Source of the DNA: Pomphorhynchus laevis
Taxonomy: Eukaryota > Acanthocephala > Palaeacanthocephala > Echinorhynchida > Pomphorhynchidae
Assembly: GCA_012934845.2 (NCBI GenBank)
Contig: WNNJ02001459.1
Coordinates: 45,642-109,641 of the forward strand
Reading direction: 5' to 3'
Length of the DNA: 64,000 nt
Under the pieces are notes generated by a model. That model saw only the letters and a list, made by a program, of their open reading frames with translations, was not told where the DNA came from and searched no databases. Both the position numbers and the translations under genes were made by a program. Shown piece after piece: positions 22,725 through 33,560 of the stretch (position 1 is its first letter; the number at the start of each line of letters is the position of its first letter).

Positions 22725-22914
22725 CATTAAATTAACATTAACTAAAACTACTATTAATTTATATCGTAAAGATGACATATTTAAATTTACAAGAAACATA
22801 TTTTTGCATGAGCATTTATGCATACCATATAATATTAAATATAATACATTAAATAATGAAATTTTAAGAATTGCAATAATATGCAATGATGTTAGCTTTC
22901 TTCAAAATCACTAA
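22252..22914 (+). pseudogene. Penelope-like RT, C-terminal half (copy 2)
   Basis: Two successive frames (to 22497, and 22549-22914) read TSIFRQVKGVSMGGNSSPII, then YIDDICVFISSNFYS and LHEHLCIPYNIKYNTLNNEI. Compared with the 6.6-kb copy, the PMGG block has become SMGG and a TA tract adds an Ile-Tyr repeat. The region after the TA tract keeps the frame lost in the 6.6-kb copy. Confidence 0.8.
22677..22721 (+). repeat. (TA)n microsatellite inside PLE
   Basis: About 45 bp of TA repeats within the RT-coding region, absent from the sister copy at 7.72 kb. Expansion must have followed insertion. Confidence 0.95.
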
Positions 22915-23489
22915 AATATAAATAAAAAATCGATATAAATATAAAAATAAAATATAAATTAGATATAAAATTTTATATAAATATTAAATATATAAAATAT
23001 CGAAAAATATATAAATCAACAAAGTTTTATTTAGAAAATTTTATCTCCTGAATTTACAATTTTAATGTGCTTTAGAATAAGATACGTTAGATTAATTTCA
23101 TTATAGTAATTATATTATCAGTATGTATTTAGCCGAGCTATAGGTTGCGAAACCAGATAACATAATAGTTAATCTTAATTATGTGCCAAAGTATATATGA
23201 TTTTATTATTAATACATTAAAATTGAATTTTAAATTTTTTATTCTACATATATCTAAATTATGAAATCTTAAACCACAAAATGCGTAGACTATTGTAAAA
23301 ATGACGATGTTCACAAAATTTCGATATATTATAATTTTTATAAATTTAAATAATTATTTAACGTTTTAGTTTAATTATAAAATTTTATTGATTCAATTTA
23401 TGTTTAATCAATTTGAACAACTATTTCACTTATTTTTTCTTTATTTGTTCTTAAATGTGGTACTAACATATTTTTATTTAAATACGTAA

Positions 23490-23765
23490 ACTCACTTAGC
23501 TGATCTGATTAATTTGTGAAAGTACATTAGCATGTATATGGCCCCGCTGCCTTGTTGGGTCGAAGAATAGGTTTCGAAACATGATACTATACAGTTTCTT
23601 TAGATGACCATTAATCTTAATTCTGTTATTACGTATATTATTTAATTTTAAATTCTTAAAGATTGAATTTTAAGAATCATTACCCTATATATATCTAAAT
23701 TATGATATAATTTAGACTACGCAACATACGTAGACTGAGCTAACTGATCTGAATTGTAATTTAAT
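23490..23765 (+). mobile_element. Naiad-like PLE 3' tail fragment
   Basis: Carries the GGCCCCGCTGCCTTGTTGGG segment and the end ACGTAGACTGAGCTAACTGA. The complementary partners are eroded compared with the 8.1-kb copy, which suggests an older insertion. Confidence 0.65.
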
Positions 23766-24054
23766 TTCGAAATCTTTTCATTTTTACAAACTTAGATATT
23801 TATTTAATATTTAATTCAGTCTAGTTATAAGTTTAAACAATTCGACAATTAAACAAATATTTCACATATATAATTAAAACTGAATTATTTTTCGTGTACT
23901 GGAAACTATTATTGTCATATTAAATGTACACAATAATTTCGGTTATTCTATAAAATTTAAATTAGTTATCTATTACAGATTAATAAAGATAAATAATTAT
24001 AAGTAAGAAATGATTATTTAAGATTTTATACAAGTTATATATAAATAACAGTTA

Positions 24055-24165
24055 TTATTAAAATTTAAAATATTAATCAGTTTTTGTGAATTAACAATGT
24101 ATCAGAATAAGGATTAGATGTCATCATGAGGAACTGCTATTTTATCAGAGTCACCCTGTATTCCT
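24055..24165 (-). mobile_element. Naiad-like PLE 3' tail fragment, minus strand
   Basis: Reverse complement of the segment from TAGCAGTTCCTC through CATGATGACATCTAATCC to ATTCTGATACATTGT. A short truncated copy. Confidence 0.55.
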
Positions 24166-24442
24166 TGATCTAACACAGCTGTGCGACAAACACAATAATT
24201 TTGATCATTCTATAAAATAATTTTGATCATTAATTTTGATCATTAATCATCAATAATTTTGATCATTCTATAAAATCTAAATTAGTTATCTATTATACGG
24301 ATGTTTATATTCAACTTAACGTTTTTCACAATAATGCTTTAAAATTATTTATAAAATTTTAAATTATTTTATAAATCTTATAGATTTTTATTTTCATATA
24401 TATTTAATTTGCATGCCATCTGAAGTTATTTATCCCTTGTAG

Positions 24443-24511
24443 GCGTATAGATTTTAGCATTAGAATATCAATGTCTGATCTTATAAACCATTCTGAATTA
24501 CCTAAAGTGCT
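24443..24511 (+). CDS. LRR exon 8
   Basis: A 69-bp exon between CTTGTAG and GTAAGT. It reads RIDFSIRISMSDLINHSELP then KV, with CT plus G giving a Leu junction to the next exon. A later AG inside (TTTTAG) would give a shorter 57-bp exon in the same phase. Confidence 0.65.
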
Positions 24512-24699
24512 GTAAGTACGTTTTATTTTATATTTTCCTTAATATATTTCAAATCATATTCAACAACTTAAAGTTAACAAATGATCCTTTCCAATAGTTT
24601 ATCTTCACTTTTTTCATTTATATAATTACTATTTATGACAAATTTCTTAACTTCTATTTCTATAATTAATTATATTTTAAACATTTAAGCGGAAACGTT

Positions 24700-25200
24700 T
24701 TTAAGTAAAAAACTCTTATGGATAAGAAATAATATACTTTGTATTAGAAAAATATACTATATAATCAAATTTCATCAGATTAAATACGTCATTAGCATGC
24801 ATTTGTCCTTACAAATTCATGTATTTAGCATAAATTTGTAACGATATTGGCTTTCTTCAAACATTTAAATCATTTAACAGATAAATATTTAAAACTAGGT
24901 CACTATAACAATAAATAAAAAACAGGAAGCGTAATACACATAAATAAACAAAATATTATTAAATATAAATTTAAACACAAGTGGAAATTCTTTATGGATA
25001 AGAAATAATATACTTTGTATTAGAATAATATACCAGATAATCAAATTTCATCAATTTACTTACTATGAATTTTTACGGTAATTTTTTATGGATGGAAAAT
25101 AATTATATATTTTGTATTATAATAGGATACTAGATAATAAAATTTCATTAGAGGAAATACGTCATTAGCATATTCATGCCTTCTTCGATATTTTGTTCCA
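24700..25200 (+). mobile_element. Naiad-like PLE fragments (three 3' pieces)
   Basis: 24700-24800, about 24836-25060 and 25080-25190 each contain the TTATGGAT...ATAATATACTTTGTATTAGA junction of the RT stop and 3' tail. The middle one also keeps the degraded coding end (NDIGFLQTF). This repeats the tandem-truncated pattern seen at 4.4-5.1 kb. Confidence 0.65.
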
Positions 25201-25219
25201 ATATCATAATAGTTTTTGA

Positions 25220-26690
25220 TAGCAAGTGCGTGATATTATTTCTTCTACTTGTTTGTATCTATTGACCTATGTACTTTTGTTTTCCCGAAGTAATATGAAC
25301 TCTCCGGAAATACAACTTTTTATTCATACGACATTATTTCATTTTATTAAGCGGTTCATAAAAATATTTAGAAATATCTGCCGAAACAGGTATGGCCAGT
25401 TTATTTTTCAGATGTCATAGGCAGCTCTTATGTACCAACCGAAACCTATTTTTATATCTTTTTATACGCAATCTTACCCGTAATTATTAATAGTGATCAA
25501 CAATCTGCAAACTTTGAAATTTGGTTCAATAAAAATGGAAGCATAAATAAAATTTATATACTTTAATTGAGGTTATCATTACTATTTTTGTAACAACTTG
25601 TGCTTGTTATAATAATGAATCGTTAGGCTATTGAATTTTGGCTAATTCTCTTTGTAGATTATATTACTATTATTACACTTTATTTCAAAAACTAATAGTC
25701 AAGATTGGCTAAACATGCATATTATGGTGTATATTTCAACTGTAAGTTTGCATTACATTTAGGTGTCTACATTCAATGTGCATTCTTGGAAAACATATTA
25801 AGCGCATTTCTCGCAACCAAAGTCTCGGGTTAGACTTGTGCAGTTTAAAACCTATTCTATAAAATAAATTATAGATATTTTTTAGTCGTAGAACTCATGA
25901 TGTGTTATCAATAATAATTTTGACAACTAAAATTTTTAACTGACTGCATTATTTTATGATTAGCAATTTTCAATAATCATTGAATGACGATAATTTGTGT
26001 TTTATTTTGTTATACTGTAGTAAATATTAATTTGTAATTTATAAATTTTTACTGAGAACAACTAATTTTAATTTGTTTTTAACTGTTTGAACGCTTAAAA
26101 ATTGATATTATTTAAAAATATATATATATTTATATATAATAAAAAACGCCAAATGATAATTAGAATAATATTTTATTGTTAACTTTGTATTATTGTATGC
26201 CAATGTAATCAATATTTTGAATTTAACTTGATCTTTAAAAATACATAATTGACAAACTCTGCGAAATAAGAAAGCCATATTAGTAAAATGATAGTTGTTA
26301 ATTAATCAATAAAATGATTGCTATAAAATGATTTAAAATTATAATGGCTGTAATTTAAAGTACAAATCTTGTAAATTCAGAATAGCTGCGGCTTCGCATG
26401 TTCTACAAAGTATTCAAAATACACTTGATTCATTTAGGTTCATTGCATCCATTTGATAAAAATCAGGTACATGACATCCAACAAAAATTTATTATAATCA
26501 ATGCTCTTTTTAAATCCGTTGAAAATCATAATATTCGCTTGCATACAGATTTTTTATCTGTTAAATTTGCCTTCCTCGTGATACAAAGAAGTTTCCAGAG
26601 CTTATCCACTCTATGAACAAATCATTGCCTGACAACTATATCGATTTACTCTATAATCCACTTGTTAAATTTAAAGGATAATTGAAAAAT
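25220..26690. other. AT-rich intron, no clear gene
   Basis: 25220-25360 resembles 4100-4220 (both include TTGACCT...TTTTCCC...ACGACATTATTT), so it may be another repeat remnant. The open frame 26398-26616 shows no domain. Confidence 0.35.
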
Positions 26691-26724
26691 ACTGAATAAC
26701 TTTCTTAAAAAATTAAATTTTTTA

Positions 26725-26885
26725 ATGATACTGCGCGTTGTTTTAATCCAATCTATAAGCCAACATCAGTACGCTACAATTCAATATTTGTTGACTTCAT
26801 CAGCTACGTTTCGGTTTTTTGATGTTGCCTGACGATCACCTAAATCGTCAGCTTTGTGGACAATTAGATTGAATGAAGACTTTTT
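26725..26885 (+). repeat. MITE-like repeat, copy 2 (partial)
   Basis: Shares ATAAGCCAACATCAGTACGC, the CAGCTAC...TTTCGG block and the ...TTGGCTGACGATCA-like block with the element at 38255-38600. Ends are eroded. Confidence 0.6.
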
Positions 26886-27179
26886 TCTTAGTTAAAAGCT
26901 AGTAGCATGAACGACTTTCTAATTAAATTTCGCAAATTTAATTGGAATCATTACCGATTTTAAGTTAAATCAGCGTTTGTTATTTATAGTTTGCTCTCTA
27001 ATGTTATGCTAATTTAATTACGAGTCATTGCTACAACATAAATTTTTTAATTAGTGGAGAGAGTGAAACTATTATTTTGATTAAAAGTCAAATTTTCGAT
27101 AGCTAACTGCTATCATCTTAAGTACAAAAATATAAATAATGTACAGCGAAATCAAAATATATAGTTAGTTAGGACGCAG

Positions 27180-27900
27180 CAAATCAAAGTGTTCAAAATC
27201 CTTTCAGGAATCATGCTTACCATTGCGCAGTAGGTCAAACCTTGTAGATGCGTTCCGTTTTTGTTAGAATAAAATCTTTTCTAGAGTTTCGAAGTCGTCT
27301 GTGTCAACGTCAGGAGGAATATTTGTTATTTTGACTGACGCTTGAATAGGTTAAAAAGTAATTAAACCAAACTAGGGCAAATTATTATTGAAGTAGTTTA
27401 TTTACTCAGAAGCGATGTCTGAGGAGGTAAACGATAATCTTACCTCGGCTTCCTAATATTTAATTGAGTTGAATAAAACTCTATTCTTGTATATATCGGT
27501 TTGATTCCTGTCAAGATATTGTTAGTTATCATTCCGACATGGTTGCAAGCAACACCAATAATAGATCTGAGCAATCAATATGCACGAAGTTTCTGGCGGA
27601 TTGTAGTAAGAAGTATTTCACGAGGAGCTAGGACAGCTGTAGCTACGAAACTCTCTGAATTAATGAGTACAGTAGTAACGCTGCCTACGGAGGAGTCGGA
27701 GTGGTGGACTCTACTTTGCTTCCCGAAAACTTAGCTTCGTGTGTCAAAGAAGATTCTGAAATCTCCGTCAATTGAATCTATTGCAGGGCAGATTCTAGAC
27801 GCTTGTACCAGATATCAGCTTACAATTGAAGACCATAAGAATAATCAATAACAAACATCCTACATCCGTAGGATTTAAATATCAATGGCTACTACTTTCT
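27180..27900 (+). other. Less AT-rich segment with an unidentified frame
   Basis: The frame 27501-27734 reads ISRGARTAVATKLSELMSTV then VTLPTEESEWWTLLCFPKT. After a stop, another frame reads LKSPSIESIAGQILDACTRY. The base composition and broken frames suggest a transposon-derived protein rather than the host LRR gene. I do not recognise the family with confidence. Confidence 0.35.
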
Positions 27901-28085
27901 TACTCGATAATTGTTATTCTAATTTATTTCCGTAGGGTTTAAATATCACTTAAATATTTAACCATTTTAATTTTATATTTTTAGCGAAAATTTAAAAATC
28001 TCCATATTTAATTTTTACGCAACCATGTTATTGCATTCGATCCTTCGTTCAGCTTTTGTGGACTAAATCATCTTTTGTAAATTAG

Positions 28086-28145
28086 GAATGCCTTCGGCTA
28101 CACATGTCCGACGATGTATTCTAATTACAACGAATTAAAATACTT
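28086..28145 (+). CDS. LRR exon 9
   Basis: A 60-bp exon between AAATTAG and GTAAGT. It reads NAFGYTCPTMYSNYNELKY. The C-terminal NELKYL is LRR-like; the first half is weak, so it is the least certain repeat. Confidence 0.55.
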
Positions 28146-28902
28146 GTAAGTCCGATCATTATGATCATATTTTAATGTGATTAAATTAGAAATTCCATAT
28201 TATACTTGTTATTTCATTAATTTTCATGAATTAAAAAAATATTTTCAACAGCTGTGACCCTCTACATTTTTATTGATATCAGCTTAAAGCATACCTGAGT
28301 GAATTGTAAAACAAGTGATTGTCGCACTTGATGTAAAACAGATCTAGAATAAGTTTAGAAAACATTTTTGTCCCAAAGACCGATATTCAACTTTGTTTAA
28401 ACAATGTAAACGATTTGATTATAAGTATATAAACGAATATTCATATTATGTTGATAATTATTTTCCATGAATTAAATTTCCATGAACTATTTAGATAAAT
28501 ATCGATAAAATATTAATAGAGCAATTAGATAACATTGATTACATTTACAGATAATTGTTAGGATCATACTACTACCTTAATTGTATGCGTTGATATTTGT
28601 TGATCATTGATCCTTAAGGTATACAAAAACCAATTATACAATGTAATTAGAAAATAAATTAAATCTAACTGATTTTGAACTTTGCTGAATTTTGAAATTC
28701 TTTACAAATATTTATTGGAACATTAATATTGTTCTTTGAAAGGAATCACTAGCAAGAAGAAATAATACAACAAAATAATAAAAGATTCCATTTAATTATC
28801 ACTCAACGATTAAATTTGTACAAGTAGATGCTTAATATTAATCGGCATTTTGTCAATCCGTTAGTTTTTCTAAAACCTAATTTTGGATAACAAATTTCAC
28901 AG
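28146..28902 (+). other. Intron
   Basis: AT-rich sequence with no other feature seen. Confidence 0.4.
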
Positions 28903-28971
28903 GAAAATTAACCGGGCCAAATCGAACTCTGAACTTCTTTCAAAACACATTTTCCCATGCATTGAGTATAT
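28903..28971 (+). CDS. LRR exon 10
   Basis: A 69-bp exon between TTTCACAG and GTGAGT. It reads KINRAKSNSELLSKHIFPCI then EY, with LRR spacing of hydrophobic residues. Confidence 0.7.
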
Positions 28972-29873
28972 GTGAGTATTTTTTGTTGAGAATATTATAA
29001 AAATTCGTATTAATGTTTATAAATTCTGTTTAGAATTATTTCTTTATTTATTTAAAATACAGTATTTGTTTTTCAATTATGTCGGTGTTTTCATCATAAT
29101 ATGATTTTAAAATATTTTTCAAATATATTTTATTACGTTAGCTAAATTTGGAACAAAATAGTTTACAGTTCTAAACGCCTTTTAATCAACAAACCACATA
29201 AAAAACTAAAAATTTAGTTATCATATGTTATCTATTTTGTAATGGCATACCTGTTTATTTGTCGGAGATGGTTAATGTTTTATGGAACCCGCAATTCAAA
29301 GAACTAAAATGTTTTGAATTAAATAAACTAATACCATTTAGGTATTTAAGTATATATTCAGTTAAATTGGACATCTACAAACTGTATATAATTAGTATAA
29401 TGTAGAACCAGACAAATACACTATACTAATTACATAACAATAAGTCTGCAAGAGACCCCAGACCGTGGTTTGAACACACTGACCAATTATATATATAATT
29501 ATTTTATTATTACATGATGAAATATATTTTTATCATATTTTATTATATATACATATATATGACCAATTATATATATTGAACAATTATATATATTAGTATT
29601 TTAAAATTAGCCTCATAAATATTTTGATTTTACTAAAAATAAATTATATTAGGATTGTATCTATAAATATTCTACAATTTATAAACATAATGTAATTATA
29701 TAATGTAATTATATATTAGTAAATTTAATAAGTTATAATTTGTTTTGATCTATTGTTAGTTAACGTTAAATTATTTTTAAGTTTTATTTTAAAAAATAAA
29801 TACTAATTCATATTTTTACATTTGTTTTCATTTTGAACTCAAGTAATTCATCTTTTGATATTTTTAAATTTAG
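28972..29873 (+). other. Intron with TA-rich low-complexity tracts
   Basis: 29480-29720 consists mostly of ATATAT-type tracts. No gene or known element recognised. Confidence 0.4.
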
Positions 29874-29945
29874 TGAAATCATAGACAATGGGGCTGTGGA
29901 CCATAAATTTATTCTCACAATTACACGTTATAATGTGAAAAACTT
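29874..29945 (+). CDS. LRR exon 11
   Basis: A 72-bp exon between AAATTTAG and GTAAGT. It reads EIIDNGAVDHKFILTITRYN then VKN. Confidence 0.7.
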
Positions 29946-30625
29946 GTAAGTTGATAAATTTTTTAAAGAAAAACGTTTGAGGTCATCAACTTTTGAAAAT
30001 TTTTCAAAGACGTGTTTAATTGCCAAATCGAAAATCTAGTTATGATGATTTTAAAGCAGCCTCATTTTGAATGAAAATCACTTGAAAATGTCAATCAAGA
30101 TTTACACTGTAATTTCCTATCTACTAACATAGAATAAATTTTGCTATATAAAAGTATAAGGAAATTTCTGATCCGCTTCAATTAAACTTCGATTTTTGAA
30201 GTATTTCAATAATCAAAATACGCCTTGTTTATGTGGCAGATGTTTTGTATTAAACAAAGAACATCTTTAATTAATGATATTTGGACTAAATTAACATTTT
30301 GGTTTTAAATATGAGTCAGAATTTCAAAGCAATTTGTTCTTATTTTGATTTTATAAATGTGGATAATTAAATGCAAAATTTAGGAATCTCTATAATTCAA
30401 ACCTGATTATAATGGAACCTGATATTTGTACAATGTATGCAATCAGAGAATTGTATAAAATATATAGTAACTGTTTTGAATCAAACGTATGTATGCTTTT
30501 AGATCATTGATTAATGTAACTGGAATTAATAACGTAATCGAAAGAATGTGGTGCTGTAAAAGTTTATCAAAGCTGTATGCCCACCGGAAGCAAACATTTT
30601 GTATAATTTATTTTTGAATTTTTAG

Positions 30626-30700
30626 GGACATGTCTTTTAACAGAATTACGGAGTTTAGCAAACTGTACGACATTCTTTTAAATACTAAACTGCAAATTTT
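30626..30700 (+). CDS. LRR exon 12
   Basis: A 75-bp exon between TTTTTAG and GTAAGT. It reads DMSFNRITEFSKLYDILLNT then KLQI. It is separated from the next exon by an intron of only 47 bp. Confidence 0.82.
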
Positions 30701-30747
30701 GTAAGTTATATAGCAAGTGTTTACATTGCAAATATATAATTGTGTAG

Positions 30748-30834
30748 GAACCTGTCTTTCAATGACATTGAATATCTCAAGTATGTGAACGAAAATACAT
30801 CGAAAATATTGTCTAAATCAATATTAGAAGTTCT
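30748..30834 (+). CDS. LRR exon 13
   Basis: An 87-bp exon, the longest internal one, between GTGTAG and GTAAGT. It reads NLSFNDIEYLKYVNENTSKI then LSKSILEV. Confidence 0.82.
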
Positions 30835-30984
30835 GTAAGTATAATTAATTAAATATTTAAAAATATCATTGCTAGCTATTTCGATATGAGCGCTAAAACC
30901 ATTATTAATGATTTTTTAATTGAAACTGATATATTATTTAATGTTTCCTCAAAATGTTTAAACACTTGTCCCAATTTTCTAAAG

Positions 30985-31053
30985 GGACCTTTCAAATAAT
31001 AAATTAACTCTGCTTACAATACAATGGGTGTTAACCCCATCGCTTCGAGTTCT
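30985..31053 (+). CDS. LRR exon 14
   Basis: A 69-bp exon between TCTAAAG and GTAAGT. It reads DLSNNKLTLLTIQWVLTPSL then RV. DLSNNKLTLL is a canonical LRR core. Confidence 0.88.
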
Positions 31054-31109
31054 GTAAGTAATTTTTATAAACTCTTTAACTTTTACTCTCAACAATTCCT
31101 TTTAAACAG

Positions 31110-31190
31110 CAACTGTTCTTATAATCAAATTCGCTTCGTCTATTTCGATGGACTTTTATTGAATGGAAATGGAAGCCAATTGTCTACATT
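31110..31190 (+). CDS. LRR exon 15
   Basis: An 81-bp exon between TAAACAG and GTAAGT. It reads NCSYNQIRFVYFDGLLLNGN then GSQLST. The preceding intron is 56 bp and the following one 39 bp. Confidence 0.82.
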
Positions 31191-31229
31191 GTAAGTGTTA
31201 TTTTAATTCAAAGAATCAAATTCGTTCAG

Positions 31230-31313
31230 TATGCCAAACAGAAATATCGCGAATAATCAAAATTTAACTTTCGAGCACAACGTACTTGACCGTCTCACCG
31301 GCCTAACTGAACT
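31230..31313 (+). CDS. LRR exon 16
   Basis: An 84-bp exon between CGTTCAG and GTAAGT. It reads MPNRNIANNQNLTFEHNVLD then RLTGLTE. RLTGLTEL is a typical LRR end. Confidence 0.8.
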
Positions 31314-31382
31314 GTAAGTATTAAAAGTTACTAACGAAACGATTTATCTTAAAATTAAAAGCATTTAAGCTTGTAAGTTTAA

Positions 31383-32071
31383 TTTTAATTTAAGACAAAA
31401 AAGTAAACGAAATTCATTTTAAATTTCAAAATTGAAAGTTAACTTATTTATCTTGAGGCACAGCATGATCTCTCAAAGTTCTTAATACACGTTTTGATTT
31501 TAACACATACTGGAACCAATATTTGACTTAGAATCACAACAAGCGACTCTGGCAGAAAAGTTAGACCGATAATTGTAAAGAGGATCATAAATTTGAAAGA
31601 GAGTCGAGGATGTCGGCCCACGTTTTTGTTAAAAGAAGAAAAGTCATCCGTCGACAGAACATTGTTGTTAAAACCAATATTTCGGTTTCCAAGCGAAACC
31701 ATTTTCAAGGTAATTGTAATTAACTTGAATACTTATAACTTTCCTTGAAAATGGTTTCGCTTGGAAACCGAAATATTGGTTTTTACATCAATGTTCTGTC
31801 GGCAAATGCCTTTTCTTCTTTCAACAAAAATGTGGACCGACATCCTCGACTCTCTTTTAAATTTATGATCATCTTTACAATTATCGGTCTAACTGTTTCT
31901 GCCAAAGTTGCTTGTTGTGATTCTAAGTGAAATATTGTTCCAGTATGTGTTAAAATCAGAACGTGTATAAAAAACTTTGAGAGATGACGCTGTGCCTCGC
32001 AGGTAAATAAGTTAATTTTCAATTTTGAAATTTGAAATGAATTTCGTTAACTTTTTTGTCTTAAATTAAAA
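31383..32071. repeat. Foldback repeat with 330-bp arms beside a PLE
   Basis: The arms 31383-31710 and 31743-32071 are inverted copies of each other, with moderate divergence and a 32-bp spacer. Each arm holds an open frame starting MKMVSLGNRNIGF, on opposite strands. The right arm leads into the PLE at 32.2 kb. PLE insertions are known to carry inverted 5' duplications, so this is probably the 5' region of that element in head-to-head form. Confidence 0.85.
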
Positions 32072-32778
32072 CATCTTTTCTTTTTTAAATAAATATTAAA
32101 TGTAATAGGAATGAGTTTAATATTGGTTTAATACACATGAAAAAAAATTTTAAATTATATAATTATATCACCAATAAAAAGGTATATTCGAATCAGTATA
32201 ATTCCAATAATATAAATTTTAGTGATACGTAATAACATTCATCACGAATATGATTGTACACAAACCAGTGTGCAGACTAACATTGTCAATTTAAGTGATA
32301 AGCCTCTTACTCAAAAACAGTTGTCCATTCATGAGGTTGGGCCTAATTTTACCCCAGCATCTAGATTTCTTGAACATAAATTAGTGTCTAAGTTAGAGAA
32401 GACACTTATTCGGTCTGTGAATGTTGTAAATGGCTAGGATAATTTTCTTAGCTTAAATTGGAAATTTATGATGAGTGATTGTAGTGGGCTTTTAATAGAT
32501 CGCTTGGTAAATAAAAGAGGGAGCTTGAACTTCAGAGTATTATCGTCTTTAAGACTGACAAAGAAAATAAATTTATCGTATTAAATAAGAGCGAATATAA
32601 TATTGTAATGGGGATTACCTTACTGAACTGCGATAAGTTTAAAAAATTATTACATGACCCAACCGCGTCTAGGCATAATGATTTAAACAAATTTTTTAAG
32701 TTTCTTTTTACAGAACACAAAGTACTGCAAGCGTTTCTGAAATCGTATACGACTATTAACTAAAAACCTGCACTGGTT

Positions 32779-33465
32779 TTGGCAGAACTATATATAAGAA
32801 GATTTGAAAATGATTTTGTATGTCAGATAGAGATGATTGTAATGTGGTTTAGATATGTTGATGTTGTCTTTCTTGTTTGCCGATACGATGTTACTTCTTG
32901 TTCTCTTACAGATATTCTTAATTCTAAGGATGACCGTATTCAATGGTGTATCTCTAGTGAAAGTGACAGTTGATTGTCATTCTTTGACGTCTTAGTTGGG
33001 CGTGATGCAATGTAATTAATTAAGTCTAGTTTCTATCAAAAGATGGGTACTGGACCGAATATCGTGCCTCGGCCGTCCTACACTCTTGTAAAGTGGTTTA
33101 TATCGGCGGATGTTTTCCACTTTCGACGCGGTAGACTTATACGTTCATCCGATGATTATTTTGCTGATAGGATAAATGCTATTATGCATAGTTTGATAGA
33201 GAGTTGTTTTCCCATATATGTAATCAAAAACGCCCTTTATAGTTAAGCCATATTGATATGCCGCATAGTTGGTCCTCGGAAAAGAGTGAATTATTTAGGC
33301 ATTACGTACAAAAATAATAGATGGAATTCTCATTTATCCAATTTTATTTCTAAGAATGTGATAAATAGCAATACTTATGAAATTTGCATTTTTAATAGAA
33401 AATTGCCTAAAATGCATAACTTATTAAAGCCTAAACCTTTAACTAGTAGAAAGTCAATTGTTTAA
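32779..33465 (+). pseudogene. Penelope-like RT palm and connector
   Basis: Three consecutive frames (32779-32973, 33043-33246 and 33253-33465) read RRFENDFVCQIEMIVMWFRY, NSKDDRIQWCISSESDS, then RINAIMHSLIESCFPIYVIK and NRKLPKMHNLLKPKPL. They show the YVDD-type block (as YVDV), the LSFxDVLV block and the connector to the GIY-YIG domain. Confidence 0.8.
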
Positions 33466-33560
33466 AAAATATCTTGCTCGAATTGTGACTGTGCCTATAT
33501 TGGCCAGACTGGACAATGTTAATCTAAGAGAATCAAGCAACACGTCTATAACCTAAAAAA
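33466..33560 (+). pseudogene. GIY-YIG endonuclease domain start (PLE)
   Basis: Reads KISCSNCDCAYIGQTGQC then SKRIKQHVYNLKK across an internal stop. CxCxYIGQTGQ and RIKQH are the first motifs of the PLE-type GIY-YIG nuclease with its Cys pair. The domain is cut short after this point. Confidence 0.75.

Larger units (their letters stand above)
20664..23290 (+). mobile_element. Mosaic of Naiad-like PLE copies
   Basis: 20664-21240 matches the N-terminal part of the 6.6-kb RT at nearly identical sequence. The palm region coding for YIDDxCVF then occurs three times (about 21750, 21850 and 22570), so at least two or three fragments are joined. A 99-bp-arm palindrome (22050-22271) sits between them, and a TA tract (22677-22721) has expanded inside the coding part. 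The last fragment runs into a degraded 3' tail ending near 23290. None is coding-competent. Confidence 0.75.

Noticed and set aside
31448-32022. Two divergent genes starting MKMVSLGNRN
   Set aside because: They are mirror copies in the arms of a foldback repeat, not independent genes.
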